64,000 bases of DNA from Gordionus sp. m RMFG-2023 (Eukaryota; Nematomorpha; Gordioida; Chordodea; Parachordodidae), in NCBI RefSeq assembly GCF_954871325.1, contig NC_088778.1, forward strand, positions 1,426,001-1,490,000. Direction: 5' to 3'. The notes below the pieces were generated by a model. It did no database searches and was not told the DNA's origin. It saw only the letters and a list, made by a program, of their open reading frames with translations. The position numbers and the translations under genes are program-made. Positions 25,101 to 35,977 of this stretch are shown one piece after another (position 1 is the stretch's first letter; each line of letters opens with the position of its first letter).

Positions 25101-28100
25101 ATATTCATTTCAAGTTTTCAACTGACCATAAGATGACCCATATTTTATCAAAAATTTTGATGTTTTCGCCATAATCATCAATTATTAACTTAGCTATTGA
25201 TATTATATTCAATATTTGATCATATTTAGTTTAAAATTAAAAACTAGTTATTTAACATCAGTAAAAAGCAAAAAAAGACGTTTTTTAGACCTTTAACCCC
25301 GAATATCTCCGCTAATATAGTTGCTAATCCGCTAAAATTTTGTTTATAATCTAATGGGAACATATATAACCAAGGTCCTTGAAGTTGTAAGAACGATGTA
25401 AGGATCAATTAACAAAACCTATGCCATTATTTAGAGTCTTAATTGATCCTAATTGATCTTCAAACCAGACATCAGCAGAATTAAAGGTTTTTGAGTTATA
25501 AGCAAAATAATGAAAGTGCGAAGATTTGCAGCTGTAAGAATGATTTGAAGATCAATTACCGAAACTTATATCATTGTATAGCCCGTTAATTGATCCTAAT
25601 TGATCTTCTATCCGGAAAGCAGCAGAATGAACCGTTACTGAGTTATGAGCAAAATAAGAAAGTGTTGGCACTTTGCCAAAACCGAAAATATAAAAGATCA
25701 CGATCTGAAACTTGGCAATTATTTAAGCTTTAATTTGTGCGTTAATAATATCCAAACCGGATATCGATATCACTAACCGCATTTGAGTTATGACCTGTTT
25801 TTATAGCGTGAAGTTGTAAGAATTTTTTTAAAAAGTGAGGATCAATTACCAAAATATATGCCAAATTGTGGTGCGTTAATTGATCCTCCAGAATCTTTAA
25901 ACCGCATATCAACGGAATGAACCGTTCGTGAGTTATAAGCAAAATAGAAAGGTTTTGGCACCTTGCCAAAATTAAAAATTTAAGCAATCATTTTTTTAGT
26001 TATAGCCAATATTTAGTACCTTAATTGATCCTCCACATTCTTTAAACGAAATGTCAAAAAAATTAAAGGCTATTGAGTTATAAGCAAAATAATGAAAGTG
26101 CGAAGTTTTGCAGCTGTAAGAATAATTTGAGGATCAATTACCGAAACTTATATCATTGTATAGCCCGTTAATTGATCCTAATTGATCTTCTATCCTTAAA
26201 GCAGCAGAATGAACCGTTACTGAGTTATGAGCAAATTAAGAAAGTGCTGGCACAGCCAAAACCGAAAATATAAAAGATCACGATCTGAAATTTGGCAATT
26301 ATAGGCTTTAATTTGTGCGTTAATAATTTCTAAACCGGATATCGATATCACTAACCGCAACCGAGTTATGACCTGTTTTTAAAGCGTGAAGTTGTAAGAA
26401 TTTTTTTAAAAAGTGAGGATCAATTACCAAAAACTATACCAAATTGTGGTGCGTTAATTGATCCTCCAGAATCTTTAAACCGCATATCAACGGAATGAAC
26501 CGTTCGTGAGTTATAAGCAAAATAGAAAGGTTTTGGCACCTTGCCAAAATTAAAAATTTGAGCAATCATTTTTTTAGTTATAGCCAATATTTAGTACCTT
26601 AATTGATCCTCCGTATTCTTCAAACGGAATGTCAAAAAAATTAAAGGAAAGTGAGTTTATCAACAATAAATATTTCAAGGTCAAATTTCGACCTGACAAA
26701 TTATGGATATTCATTTTTTAGTTCTCCGTTGATATCAAAAAGTTTAATAGCCGAAATTAAAATGTAAAAGTTAATAACAAAATCAATAAAAACAAATTAC
26801 GGTACACTAAAACAAAATCTAGTGCAGCGACAGACATTCTATTAATTTTGGCATTATTTAATCATTGTAAATTTTTTTATGAGCTTACTAAATGTTTCAA
26901 GGTCAAATTTATTCCACTGAAATTATATATGCACTGTCCTATTAAATTTTATCGTTTAAAAGGCCAATGATAAAGCTCTAAAGCCTATTATATTATTCTT
27001 ATAAAAGTATATTCCTATTTTATTGATAGATCTTAACTATTTTAAAAAATATTAGAAGAATGTAAGTAAACTTGAATTACAAGTAGCTATCTAGAAAAAT
27101 TATGTATTATTTAATTTAGCCAAGTATATCGGCCTTTATGGCTTTTGTACTTGTCGTTATATTTTAATCTAAGTCGAAGATTTTTTATGTAATATAATAG
27201 TGAAGGAATGGTGAATAATATTATGTACGAATAGTAATATATATTTGTTATAATCACGATATATATTTATTATAAGCGTGGGGGCGTTGTGTTCTAATTA
27301 ATGTTGTTTAAATTTTTCGGCTTGAGTACCCTTGGATATTTCATAGGAGATATGTGGAATTGATTGAGATTTCATCCAATCGTCAGGTTGTTGTTGTAGG
27401 TACGGGAAGGCCCGAGATCAGGGAAAAGATCATAACGTTATCTAATATCCCTGAGAAAGCTATATATAAAGATTATAAATTATTTTAACTATATAATACT
27501 TGGTTCTCAGTTATTCAATTCGATGTACAGATATTGTGTAATATCCCTGGTTATTCAATTCGATTAACGGATATTGTGTAATATCCGTTAGAAAGCTATC
27601 TATAAAGATTATAAATTATTTTAACTATAAAATACTTGGTTCTCAGTTATTTAATTCGATGTACGGATATTGTGTAATATCCGTTAGAAAGATATCTATA
27701 AAGATTATAAATTATTTTAACTATATAATACTTGGTTCTCAGTTATTCAATTCGATGTACGGATATTGTGTAATATCCCTGGTTATTCAATTCGATTAAC
27801 GGATATTGTGTAATATCCGTTAGAAAGCTATCTATAAAGATTATAAATTATTTTAACTATATAATACTTGGTTCTCATTTCTATCATTTTTTCTTTTTTC
27901 ATTTGTTTTTTTTTATCATTTTTTTTCTTTTTTGTTTTATCAATTATTTAATATGTTATGAGGGCAAATGTGCTAGGTGTAAATGAGAGATCGGCTATAA
28001 AAAAATTAAATTGCTTCCAAAAAATTATTTAATTACATTATAATAGAATAGGAAGTTAGATTTGGTATTGTTGCAGCTTGAAAATTTAAAATAAAATGAT

Positions 28101-31100
28101 TTATTATGAATAATTTATTTACCATCAGTTGTCAGCAAACAGGCCTTGACCCTATCTGAGGGCGAATCTGCATGGTGTAAATGGGATCGGCTATAAAAAA
28201 ATTAAATTGCTTCCAAAAAATTATTTAATTACATTATAATAGAATAGAAAGTTAGATTTGGTATTGTTGCAGCTTGAAAATTTAAAATAAAATGATTTAT
28301 TATGAATAATTTATTTACCCTCAGTTGTCAGCAAACAGGCCTTGACCCTATCTGAGGGCGAATCTGCAAGGTGTGAATGATGTTTTGGCGATTTTAAATT
28401 TGGCGATTTAGTGGTTTTATTTTCGTATTTTTTATAATTTTTTTATCTTTTTTGTTTATTTTTTTTTTGCTTTTTTGTAAACAGTGTTCAGTTCAGAGGT
28501 GTTAAGGATTAAAAAAATTTATACTATATATATATATAATTTATGTGTGAATTATTGTTTTAAAATGTTGCATAATTATCGTTATAATAGACCGCCTATT
28601 GAGATAAAAATGAACTAAGTGCTAAGTCAGATTTAGTTAGAAACTGATGTGTTAAACAAATCAAATCCATAATTTGTCAGGTTGAAATTTGACCTTGAAA
28701 TATTTATTGTTGATAAACTCACTTTCCTTTAATTTTTTTGACATTCCGTTTGAAGAATACGGAGGATCAATTAAGGTACTAAATATTGGCTATAACTAAA
28801 AAAATGATTGCTCAAATTTTTAATTTTGGCAAGGTGCCAAAACCTTTCTATTTTGCTTATAACTCACGAACGGCTCATTCTGTTGATATGCGGTTAAATG
28901 ATTCTGGAGGATCAATTAACGCACCATAGATTTGTTTAACACATCAGTTTCGAACTAAATCTGACTTAGCACTTAGTTCATTTTTATCTCAATAAGCGGT
29001 CTATTATAACGATAATTATGCAACATTTTAAAACAATAATTCACACATAAATTATATATATATAGTATAAATTTTTTTAATCCTTAACACCTCTGAACTG
29101 AACACTGTTTACAAAAAAGCAAAAAAAAAAGCAAAAAAAAAGTTTAAAAAAAAGCAAAAAAAAAATAAACAAAAAAGATAAAAAAATTATAAAAAATACG
29201 AAAATAAAACCACTAAATCGCCAAATTTAAAATCGCCAAAACATCATTCACACCTTGCAGATTCGCCCTCAGATAGGGTCAAGGCCTGTTTGCTGACAAC
29301 TGAGGGTAAATAAATTATTCATAATAAATCATTTTATTTTAAATTTTCAAGCTGCAACAATACCAAATCTAACTTCCTATTCTATTATAATGTAATTAAT
29401 TAATTTTTTGGAAGCAATTTAATTTTTTTATAGCCGATCCCATTTACACCATGCAGATTCGCCCTCAGATAGGGTCAAGGCCTGTTTGCTGACAACTGAG
29501 GGTAAATAAATTATTCATAATAAATCATTTTATTTTAAATTTTCAAGCTGCAACAATACCAAATCTAACTTCCTATTCTATTATAATGTAATTAAATAAT
29601 TTTTTGGAAGCAATTTAATTTTTTTATAGCCGATCTCTCATTTACACCTAGCACATTTGCCCTCATAACATATTAAATAATTGATAAAACAAAAAAGAAA
29701 AAAAATGATAAAAAAAAAACAAATGAAAAAAGAAAAAATGATAGAAATGAGAACCAAGTATTATATAGTTAAAATAATTTATAATCTTTATAGATAGCTT
29801 TCTAACGGATATTACACAATATCCGTTAATCGAATTGAATAACCAGGGATATTACACAATATCCGTACATCGAATTGAATAACTGAGAACCAAGTATTAT
29901 ATAGTTAAAATAATTTATAATCTTTATAGATAGCTTTCTAACGGATATTACACAATATCCGTTAATCGAATTGAATAACCAGGGATATTACACAATATCT
30001 GTACATCGAATTGAATAACTGAGAACCAAGTATTATATAGTTAAAATAATTTATAATCTTTATATATAGCTTTCTCAGGGATATTAGATAACGTTATGAT
30101 CTTTTCCCTGATCTCGGGCCTTCCCGTACCTACAATAACAACCTGACGATTGGATGAAATCTCAATCAATTCCACATATCTCCTATGAAATATCCAAGGA
30201 TACTCAAGCCGAAAAATTTAAACAACATTAATCTAAGAACACAACGCCCCCACGCTTATAATTAATATATATCGTGATTATAACAAATATATATTACTAT
30301 TCGTACATAATATTATTCACCATTCCTTCACTATTATATTACATAAAAAATCTTCGACTTAGATTGACAAGTACAAAAGCCATAAAGGCCGATATACTTG
30401 GCTAAATTAAATAATACATAATTTTTCTAGATAGCTACTTGTAATTCAAGTTTACTTACATTCTTCTAATATTTTTTAAAATAGTTAAGATCTATCAATA
30501 AAATAGGAATATACTTTTATAAGAATAATATAATAGGCTTTAGAGCTTTATCATTGGCCTTTTAAACGATAAAATTTAATAGGACAGTGCATATATAATT
30601 TCAGTGGAATAAATTTGACCTTGAAACATTTAGTAAGCTCATAAAAAAATTTACAATGATTAAATAATGCCAAAATTAATAGAATGTCTGTCGCTGCACT
30701 AGATTTTGTTTTAGTGTACCGTAATTTGTTTTTATTAATTTTGTTATTAACTTTTACATTTTAATTTCGGCTATTAAACTTCTTGATATCAACGGAGAAC
30801 TAAAAAATGAATATCCATAATTTGTCAGGTCGAAATTTGACCTTGTAAATATTTATTGTTGATAAACTCACTTTCCTTTAATTTTTTTGACATTCCGTTT
30901 GAAGAATACGGAGGATCAATTAAGGTACTAAATATTGGCTATAACTAAAAAAATGATTGCTCAAATTTTTAATTTTGGCAAGGTGCCAAAACCTTTCTAT
31001 TTTGCTTATAACTCACGAACGGTTCATTCCGTTGATATGCGGTTTAAAGATTCTGGAGGATCAATTAACGCACCACACTTTGGCATATATTTTGGTAATT

Positions 31101-33194
31101 GATCCTCACTTTTTAAAAAAATTCTTACAACTTCACGCTATAAAAACAGGTCATAACTCAATTGCGGTTAGTGATATCGATATCCGGTTTGGATATTATT
31201 AACGCACAAATTAAAGCTTAAATAATTGCCAAGTTTCAGATCGTGATCTTTTATATTTTCGGTTTTGGCAAAGTGCCAACACTTTCTTATTTCGCTCATA
31301 ACTCAGTAACGGTTCATTCTGCTGCTTTCCGGATAGAAGATCAATTAGGATCAATTAACGGACTATACAATGATATAAGTTTCGGTAATTGATCCTCAAA
31401 TCATTCTTACAGCTGCAAATCTTCGCACTTTCATTATTTTGCTTATAACTCAAAAACCTTTAATTCTGCTGATGTCTGGTTTGAAGATAAATTAGGATCA
31501 ATTAAGACTCTAAATAATGGCATAGGTTTTGTTAATTGATCCTTGCATCGTTCTTACAACTTCACGGACCTATATAACCAGCCTACGATTTTTCATCGAA
31601 ATCGAAAGGGCTCGGCCGAAAAGTGATTGATTTGACATGGAATGACCCCATAATTGTATAATCCGCCCATAAGAATAAAAAACAAATTGTATGTCGGATG
31701 GTTTTTTTTTCTAAATATCGACTCTAACAATTTTTAACTGAAAGATAGATTGATGCTTATTTAGAATCACTAATATATGACCCTAACCCTTAAAAAATTA
31801 TATATAAAGATGCCAAAAAGTTCTCAAACATCGTAAACGAACTGAATCTGATGAACAAGCTCAAAATAAAATTGTCGCAGCATCAGCACGAAATACAGAA
31901 CGAAAAGGACAAGATAGGCCGAGAAATGAATGGTAAAATAAGTTATGATCAGATATATATATAAAATTTTAATTTTTTCTAGCATAAGAGAGGGTTATTG
32001 AATTTATTCTTTTAAAACGGTCCTTTAAAAGAGAGTTCACAATGAAGTTAAGTTTTTTTTTGATCGTATATCTCGTATAAATTTAAACACTGTTAGACAT
32101 AGCGTTGTTAAACGGCTTGATTTGATAAGATTTTTATAAACGGATATCGTAATATTTTAGCCGGAAAAATATTGCCTGAGCCTCGAGATTTGGCTATTTA
32201 GATGTCCAGACCTTTGTGCCACCTATGAGTAAAATCTTCAGCGTTAGCCTATTTTAAAAATCGGGCTCAATTTAATAATAAACGTAGTAAATGATTTATT
32301 GTGGCACTAATTCTGTGTAGAATTTATTATATTTTTTATTTATTTGTTGTACTAGATCTGAAGAGAAAGTTAGAGATACAAGAGAGACAGCACAGAGAAC
32401 TTTACAAAAGGTTCAAATGTTTTGATGAACTGATAGAACTAGATATAGCACCCTCCATACCTACGCCCCCTATACCCTCTAATATTTCGTCAAGCAACAA
32501 AAACTTGCATAACCTCGAATTAAATATAGCCAAACTAGAACCTCGAACTAGTAGTGTAAACGTGCAGAACAATTCGATATGCCCCGAAAGACAAGTTCCT
32601 CTCAATCATTCTCCCAGCACACCATCTAACGGCAGCAGCAATACCATGAGCAAGAGGTCCAGTTATAAGCTTAGGATCAAGCCCGTCTCACAGTTTGAGA
32701 GTCTGAACCAACGAAGTAACACGGATTTCGATTCGGAAAACGAAAATGCGGGAGAAGAAAATGAGGACGAAAAAAAGGGAGACAGGGAAAGGAACGAAGA
32801 TGGCGCCTACGATTATGAAAGGGATGAGGAAGAAGAAGAAATTGTCAATGATATGGGAATACCTGAAAATGGTGGTGGGAAGGAGCTTCGCATTTTCGAA
32901 GATCACAAAGAGAACGATGCAAATAGCCAAAATATCGACGATGAACAACGATTGGAAGAAGATTCGGATAGGTTTCGCCGAAATAGGTCGAATTCTGACC
33001 ACAATTTTGTTGAAGAACATCCGCCGATAAGTCGTTCTCCGACTTCCGATACTGACGCCAGACCCGATAACCAAAACACGCCTACAAATGAAAACCACGA
33101 TATCAACGAAAATAATAGCAATGGCGGTGCATTTAGCCTTATAGAGCCTATAAATATTAAAGCCGAATTTGACGCCTTCATCAAAGAAATGTGA
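19108..33194 (+). CDS. Coiled-coil protein with acidic C-terminus, four visible exons
   Basis: Four exons join in phase across GT-AG introns: 19108-19158, 21905-22081, 31810-31932 and 32356-33194. The first starts mid-codon, so at least one 5' exon is missing. The joined product is about 396 residues. It opens with a helical segment (GVMLTTQYLNDKSD, LFWGKIANLGLMDEF, LRELMCLSNSATLQAF). A coiled coil follows, rich in K/E/Q heptads (FSNIVNELNLMNKLK, then RKLEIQERQHRELYKRF). The last exon is a Pro/Ser/Asn-rich linker, a long acidic run with EEEEE, and a disordered tail ending KAEFDAFIKEM. AATAAA lies at 33196, directly after the stop. I do not recognise the family. The coiled coil suggests a scaffold or complex subunit, which is inference. 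The third intron (22082-31809) contains a 9-kb nested transposon. Confidence 0.7.
23530..24758 (+). pseudogene. Degraded transposase of an unassigned DDE-type family
   Basis: Frames on the plus strand carry motifs of a transposase-like family that I recall as frequent in invertebrate genomes. In order they are RLMPGIKDCISV, then IGFSKFAELIPKNC with ASGTHTVCVCAIHQNVKLM (23665-23862), then FSDEAASQYKN, WHFFATAHGN and DGIGGTVKRLVARASLQ (23886-24482). A C-terminal module follows with YDDKWWLGYI, SHPCGPSASF and YILSPEEI, up to 24758. The acidic residue in FSDEAAS and the following WHF block are plausible parts of a DDE/D active site, which is inference. Stops separate the N-terminal pieces. One TAA (24480-24482) divides the otherwise continuous frame of 23886-24758, so it is inactive or needs read-through. 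Confidence 0.7.
25502..26660. repeat. Tandem duplication (~580-bp period) in left foldback arm
   Basis: The block starting GCAAAATAATGAAAGTGCG at 25502 recurs at about 26084 with few changes. Each copy holds smaller units built from GGATCAATTA, TTAATTGATCC, a GAACCGTT word and GAGTTATAAGC. The right arm has only one copy of the block (about 30900-31450), which explains most of the length difference between the arms. Confidence 0.75.
27460..27880. repeat. Four-copy tandem repeat in left foldback arm
   Basis: The phrase ATACTTGGTTCTCA recurs near 27496, 27638, 27729 and 27865, each within a unit that also carries GGATATTGTGTAATATCC and ATCTATAAAGATTATAAAT. The mirror block in the right arm (29745-30075) has three copies. 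Copy-number change between arms of one element is expected from slippage or unequal exchange. Confidence 0.75.
27955..28380. repeat. Two-copy ~200-bp repeat in left foldback arm
   Basis: Two near-identical copies carry AAATTGCTTCCAAAAAATT, TTGCAGCTTGAAAATTT and CAGGCCTTGACCCTATCTG. The mirrored pair lies in the right arm at about 29240-29660. Confidence 0.75.
28671..28935. other. Foldback centre: copy of a right-arm segment
   Basis: The unpaired centre of the palindrome is not unique sequence. It matches, in direct orientation, right-arm positions about 30815-31075 (CATAATTTGTCAGG through AGGATCAATTAACGCACCA). The element's centre was therefore probably made by rearrangement of its own arms. 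Confidence 0.7.
32100..32291. mobile_element. Degenerate TAGTGTTG-family MITE in an intron
   Basis: Starts TAGCGTTGTTAAACGGCTT and carries the family's AAATATTGCCTGAGCC word. The right end is decayed. It sits in the last intron of the coiled-coil gene. Confidence 0.55.
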
Positions 33195-35977
33195 TAATAA
33201 ATTCAATACATCGTTGTAAATATAATGAATATACGTTTCAATAAGTCTCAACTTAAATATATTGACACATATGGTCATCATTGAAATTTAGAATTTTTTT
33301 CCCCCACGATAAAAATAGGAAAGAAATGAATCTTAATATTTTTTTATAAAATACATAATATTTATAGACTTTTTTGTTCAAACCTGAGTTAAAAACTTGG
33401 AAATATTGTATTTATAAATAATGCTCATCATCATATCCTATAATATTATGTCAATGAATATCCATAATTTTTACAACCTTATTGAAATTATTTTATAAAC
33501 ATATCACAATTTTTTTTATAGTCATTTTAAAAAAAAATTATTATGATATATTCAATATAATCGTTTGATGCTATATAGATAAGATATTGATTATAATAAT
33601 TATTTGCCCAGCGAAAAGATATAATAACGTACATAATTATTAATCTTTAATAAAGACGTTTATCGTTTCAATGTCGAATCTTATAATATTAAATGGCTAG
33701 TAGTTAACTTCGATAATTATATTGTAGAGGCCTTGCATCGCACATATGCTTTTAGATCCATCCCAATCCGAGGAAAAAATTTGTCACATTAAACCTTATC
33801 TAACTTCTAAAAATGTCCGCGAAAGAGTTTTGAACCTTTTGATGGCATAGTAACTATTTAACTATAGAATTTATTCTTTCTACTTATAGATACAATTTTA
33901 TGAGATAGAATCTTAAAAATATTTTGATTGTATAATATATACGCATCAATATAATTTTTTTAGGTAATAATAGTGATAAAAATTATTTACAAATTTGAGA
34001 GTTTTCTATAAAAATGCAAATCAGCTTGCTTATTAATTAACGTTTATAAATTGTTTTTCAATTTGCACGATACCATTTGAAATGCTTTGTGAAATCGCTC
34101 ATAAGTCTGTACTACAAATCTAAATATCGATGAGAAAAGGCTCAGCTGTTATTCCAAATCTAAAAAAAAGCTCGGTAATGATTAATGAGTTTTTAGCAGA
34201 AAGCCATGATTTTACAGGAAATGGACAAAAATTTTACAATCAAAGGAAACACTCCTGAATCTTTCGGTATGAGTTCCATTAAAGCTAAGCCAACAACTCT
34301 CATAATTTCTATGGAGAGCCTTTGTGTGAGAAAAAAACCCTTTCTCAGGGTTCTTCGGTGACTTCACGGATTTGTGAAGCATTATAGGTCGCAAAAAATG
34401 GTAAGAGGTAGATAGATTGGTATGAAAATATGATCATCGGGAATTTTCTGAATATTTAACGATATTTTGTTGTTCTTCTTGATCCACTAGTAACGACTAA
34501 CTAAATATTTTATGAGAAAAATTATTATGCAAGCCTTAAGATTTTGCTCAGAGGTGGCACAAATGTTAAACATCTGTTAACGAAATCTCGAGTAGGAAAG
34601 GGTCAAGCGATCAACATAAGAATAGTTCCATATAAGTTACTGGCCCTCCATTGTATTTGGGTATTTCCATCAGGTGATTAACCGTCTGATCTAAACCATG
34701 TGAGGTTCAGGTATTACAGCTGATTTCAAAGAGCGTTAAAGGTCTGATAAATCAACCATTGCATGATCGACAGTGTAGGCGATATCTTTCCTTTGCGTCT
34801 GCGAATGAGTTACAGTCCAAGAAAATAAGGAGATGGATGATGATGCAGTTAAATCGAATTCATATGGCATGGGTAGGTTAATCGCTAATGAGAAGGAATG
34901 ACTTCGTGAAACTTATGCCACGTGCCATTGATCAAGGAAGTGAATAGTGTGGTCGGTAGATTGATGAAGAGATATAAAGCAGATTCGGCTGATATTTCAT
35001 CATTTCTATAATATCTGCTTACTTATATTTAGTTGCATATAAACTCTGATGTTTCCTGGTGGATAACATTAAAAGAATTTTAAATAATTATGTCCCGCCA
35101 TAAATGAAAACATTTTTTTAGGGCTAAAAATGATATTTATTATAAATATTAAATTAAGTAAACACAAATTTTTTTTATAACTTCAATTTTTTTCTAAGGG
35201 ATAATAAAATAATTATTAAAATGTTGGTAAAACCTTTAAACCTTCCCAAATATTTAATTTATAACTAAAAATTATTATAAATGGTATTAGAATTTATTAA
35301 TATAATAATTACTGGGTCCTAAAATAATATCTTTTAAAAAAAATCGATTTAAAAAAAAGTGAGTAAAATGCTTTAAAATATATCGTTTCTCATAATATTC
35401 CCCTGTTCCTCGTGTAATGGTTGTTTAGTTTCGGAATTGATTTTACCGAGCTTATAAACGATGTTTTGTAATTGCAATTCTAAATTTTCAACCATCTCCG
35501 ATTCGTTGATTTTTTTGATCCTATTAATCTATATGTATATATATTATAAAATTGTATATAGTAATATATAGACAAAGAACATTTTTCGTATGATTCTTTA
35601 ACTAATTTTTAAAGCTTAAAATTTTTTTATAATCTATTATCTATACATCGTTAATACAAAGTTTTTGGTAAAATTTAGTGTCCGGGGTAATTATTGTCTC
35701 CTGGGTATTTTTCCGGCATTCCTATTGGAACCTAATCGGTTTACAATTCATACATACTAACTTACAAATTGCAATTTTTATATCACATGCATTCTATAAA
35801 AAAACATAGAGAAATTGGTTGTGATTGGGTACTCTTCACCACAAATACAAATAAGCTAATCAATTTAGCATTCCCTTGGTTCAAAGAAAAAAAGCCTTAA
35901 AATTTCAGATAATTCTTTTAATAATGTATCTAGTTTTATCGATAAAAATAAAAACATTAACATTATTATTATTATTA
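33195..35977. other. Intergenic stretch between convergent genes
   Basis: The coiled-coil gene (plus) and SIL1 (minus) end toward each other here. AATAAA at 33196-33201 is a likely poly(A) signal for the former. A decayed MITE fragment lies at about 34490-34600. About 34600-35080 has richer base composition and may be old transposon coding sequence, but no motif can be claimed. Confidence 0.5.

Larger units (their letters stand above)
25373..31571. mobile_element. 6.2-kb foldback transposon nested in the outer element
   Basis: The ends AGGTCCTTGAAGTTGTAAG and AGGTCCGTGAAGTTGTAAG (inverted) are bordered by an exact 9-bp duplication ATATAACCA (25364-25372, 31572-31580). Removing the insertion restores the interrupted inverted repeat of the outer element. 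The element is nearly all inverted repeat: left arm about 25373-28670, right arm about 28936-31571, around a 265-bp spacer. Where I compared the arms base by base near the centre they differ at about 2 in 150 positions. The arms contain tandem sub-repeats and many GGATCAATTA words. No transposase is encoded. Long compound inverted repeats and 9-bp duplications are known for foldback elements and Mutator-like elements. It depends on a transposase elsewhere. Confidence 0.88.
22615..31648. mobile_element. DNA transposon with ~570-bp terminal inverted repeats, CATA target duplication
   Basis: The left end GGGTTATTCCATGTCAAAT matches the inverted right end GGGTCATTCCATGTCAAAT at 18 of 19 positions. 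CATA flanks both ends (22611-22614, 31649-31652). The inverted repeat is long: left about 22615-23190, right about 24878-25372 plus 31581-31648. The right repeat is split by the foldback element at 25373. Without that insertion the element is about 2.8 kb and carries one degraded transposase (23530-24758). The superfamily is not settled. A 4-bp duplication and GGG-type ends fit groups such as Sola, but I cannot confirm it. The element lies wholly inside an intron of the coiled-coil gene. Confidence 0.8.

Noticed and set aside
25742-25987. 81-codon ORF (minus), near-identical to one at 30957-31202 (plus)
   Set aside because: The two ORFs are mirror copies because they lie in the two foldback arms. 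The translated sequence runs through non-coding repeat units.
27460-30075. Repeats at regular spacing considered as a CRISPR array
   Set aside because: The units are directly abutting and mirrored in the second arm of a transposon, with no unique spacers, and the DNA is eukaryotic.
32688-33281. Long minus-strand ORF and a plus-strand ORF at 32746-33030
   Set aside because: Both are other-frame shadows of the acidic last exon of the coiled-coil gene, whose GAA/GAT-rich codons keep other frames open.
34600-35080. Possible decayed transposon coding sequence between two genes
   Set aside because: Frames are broken everywhere and no catalytic or structural motif is visible.
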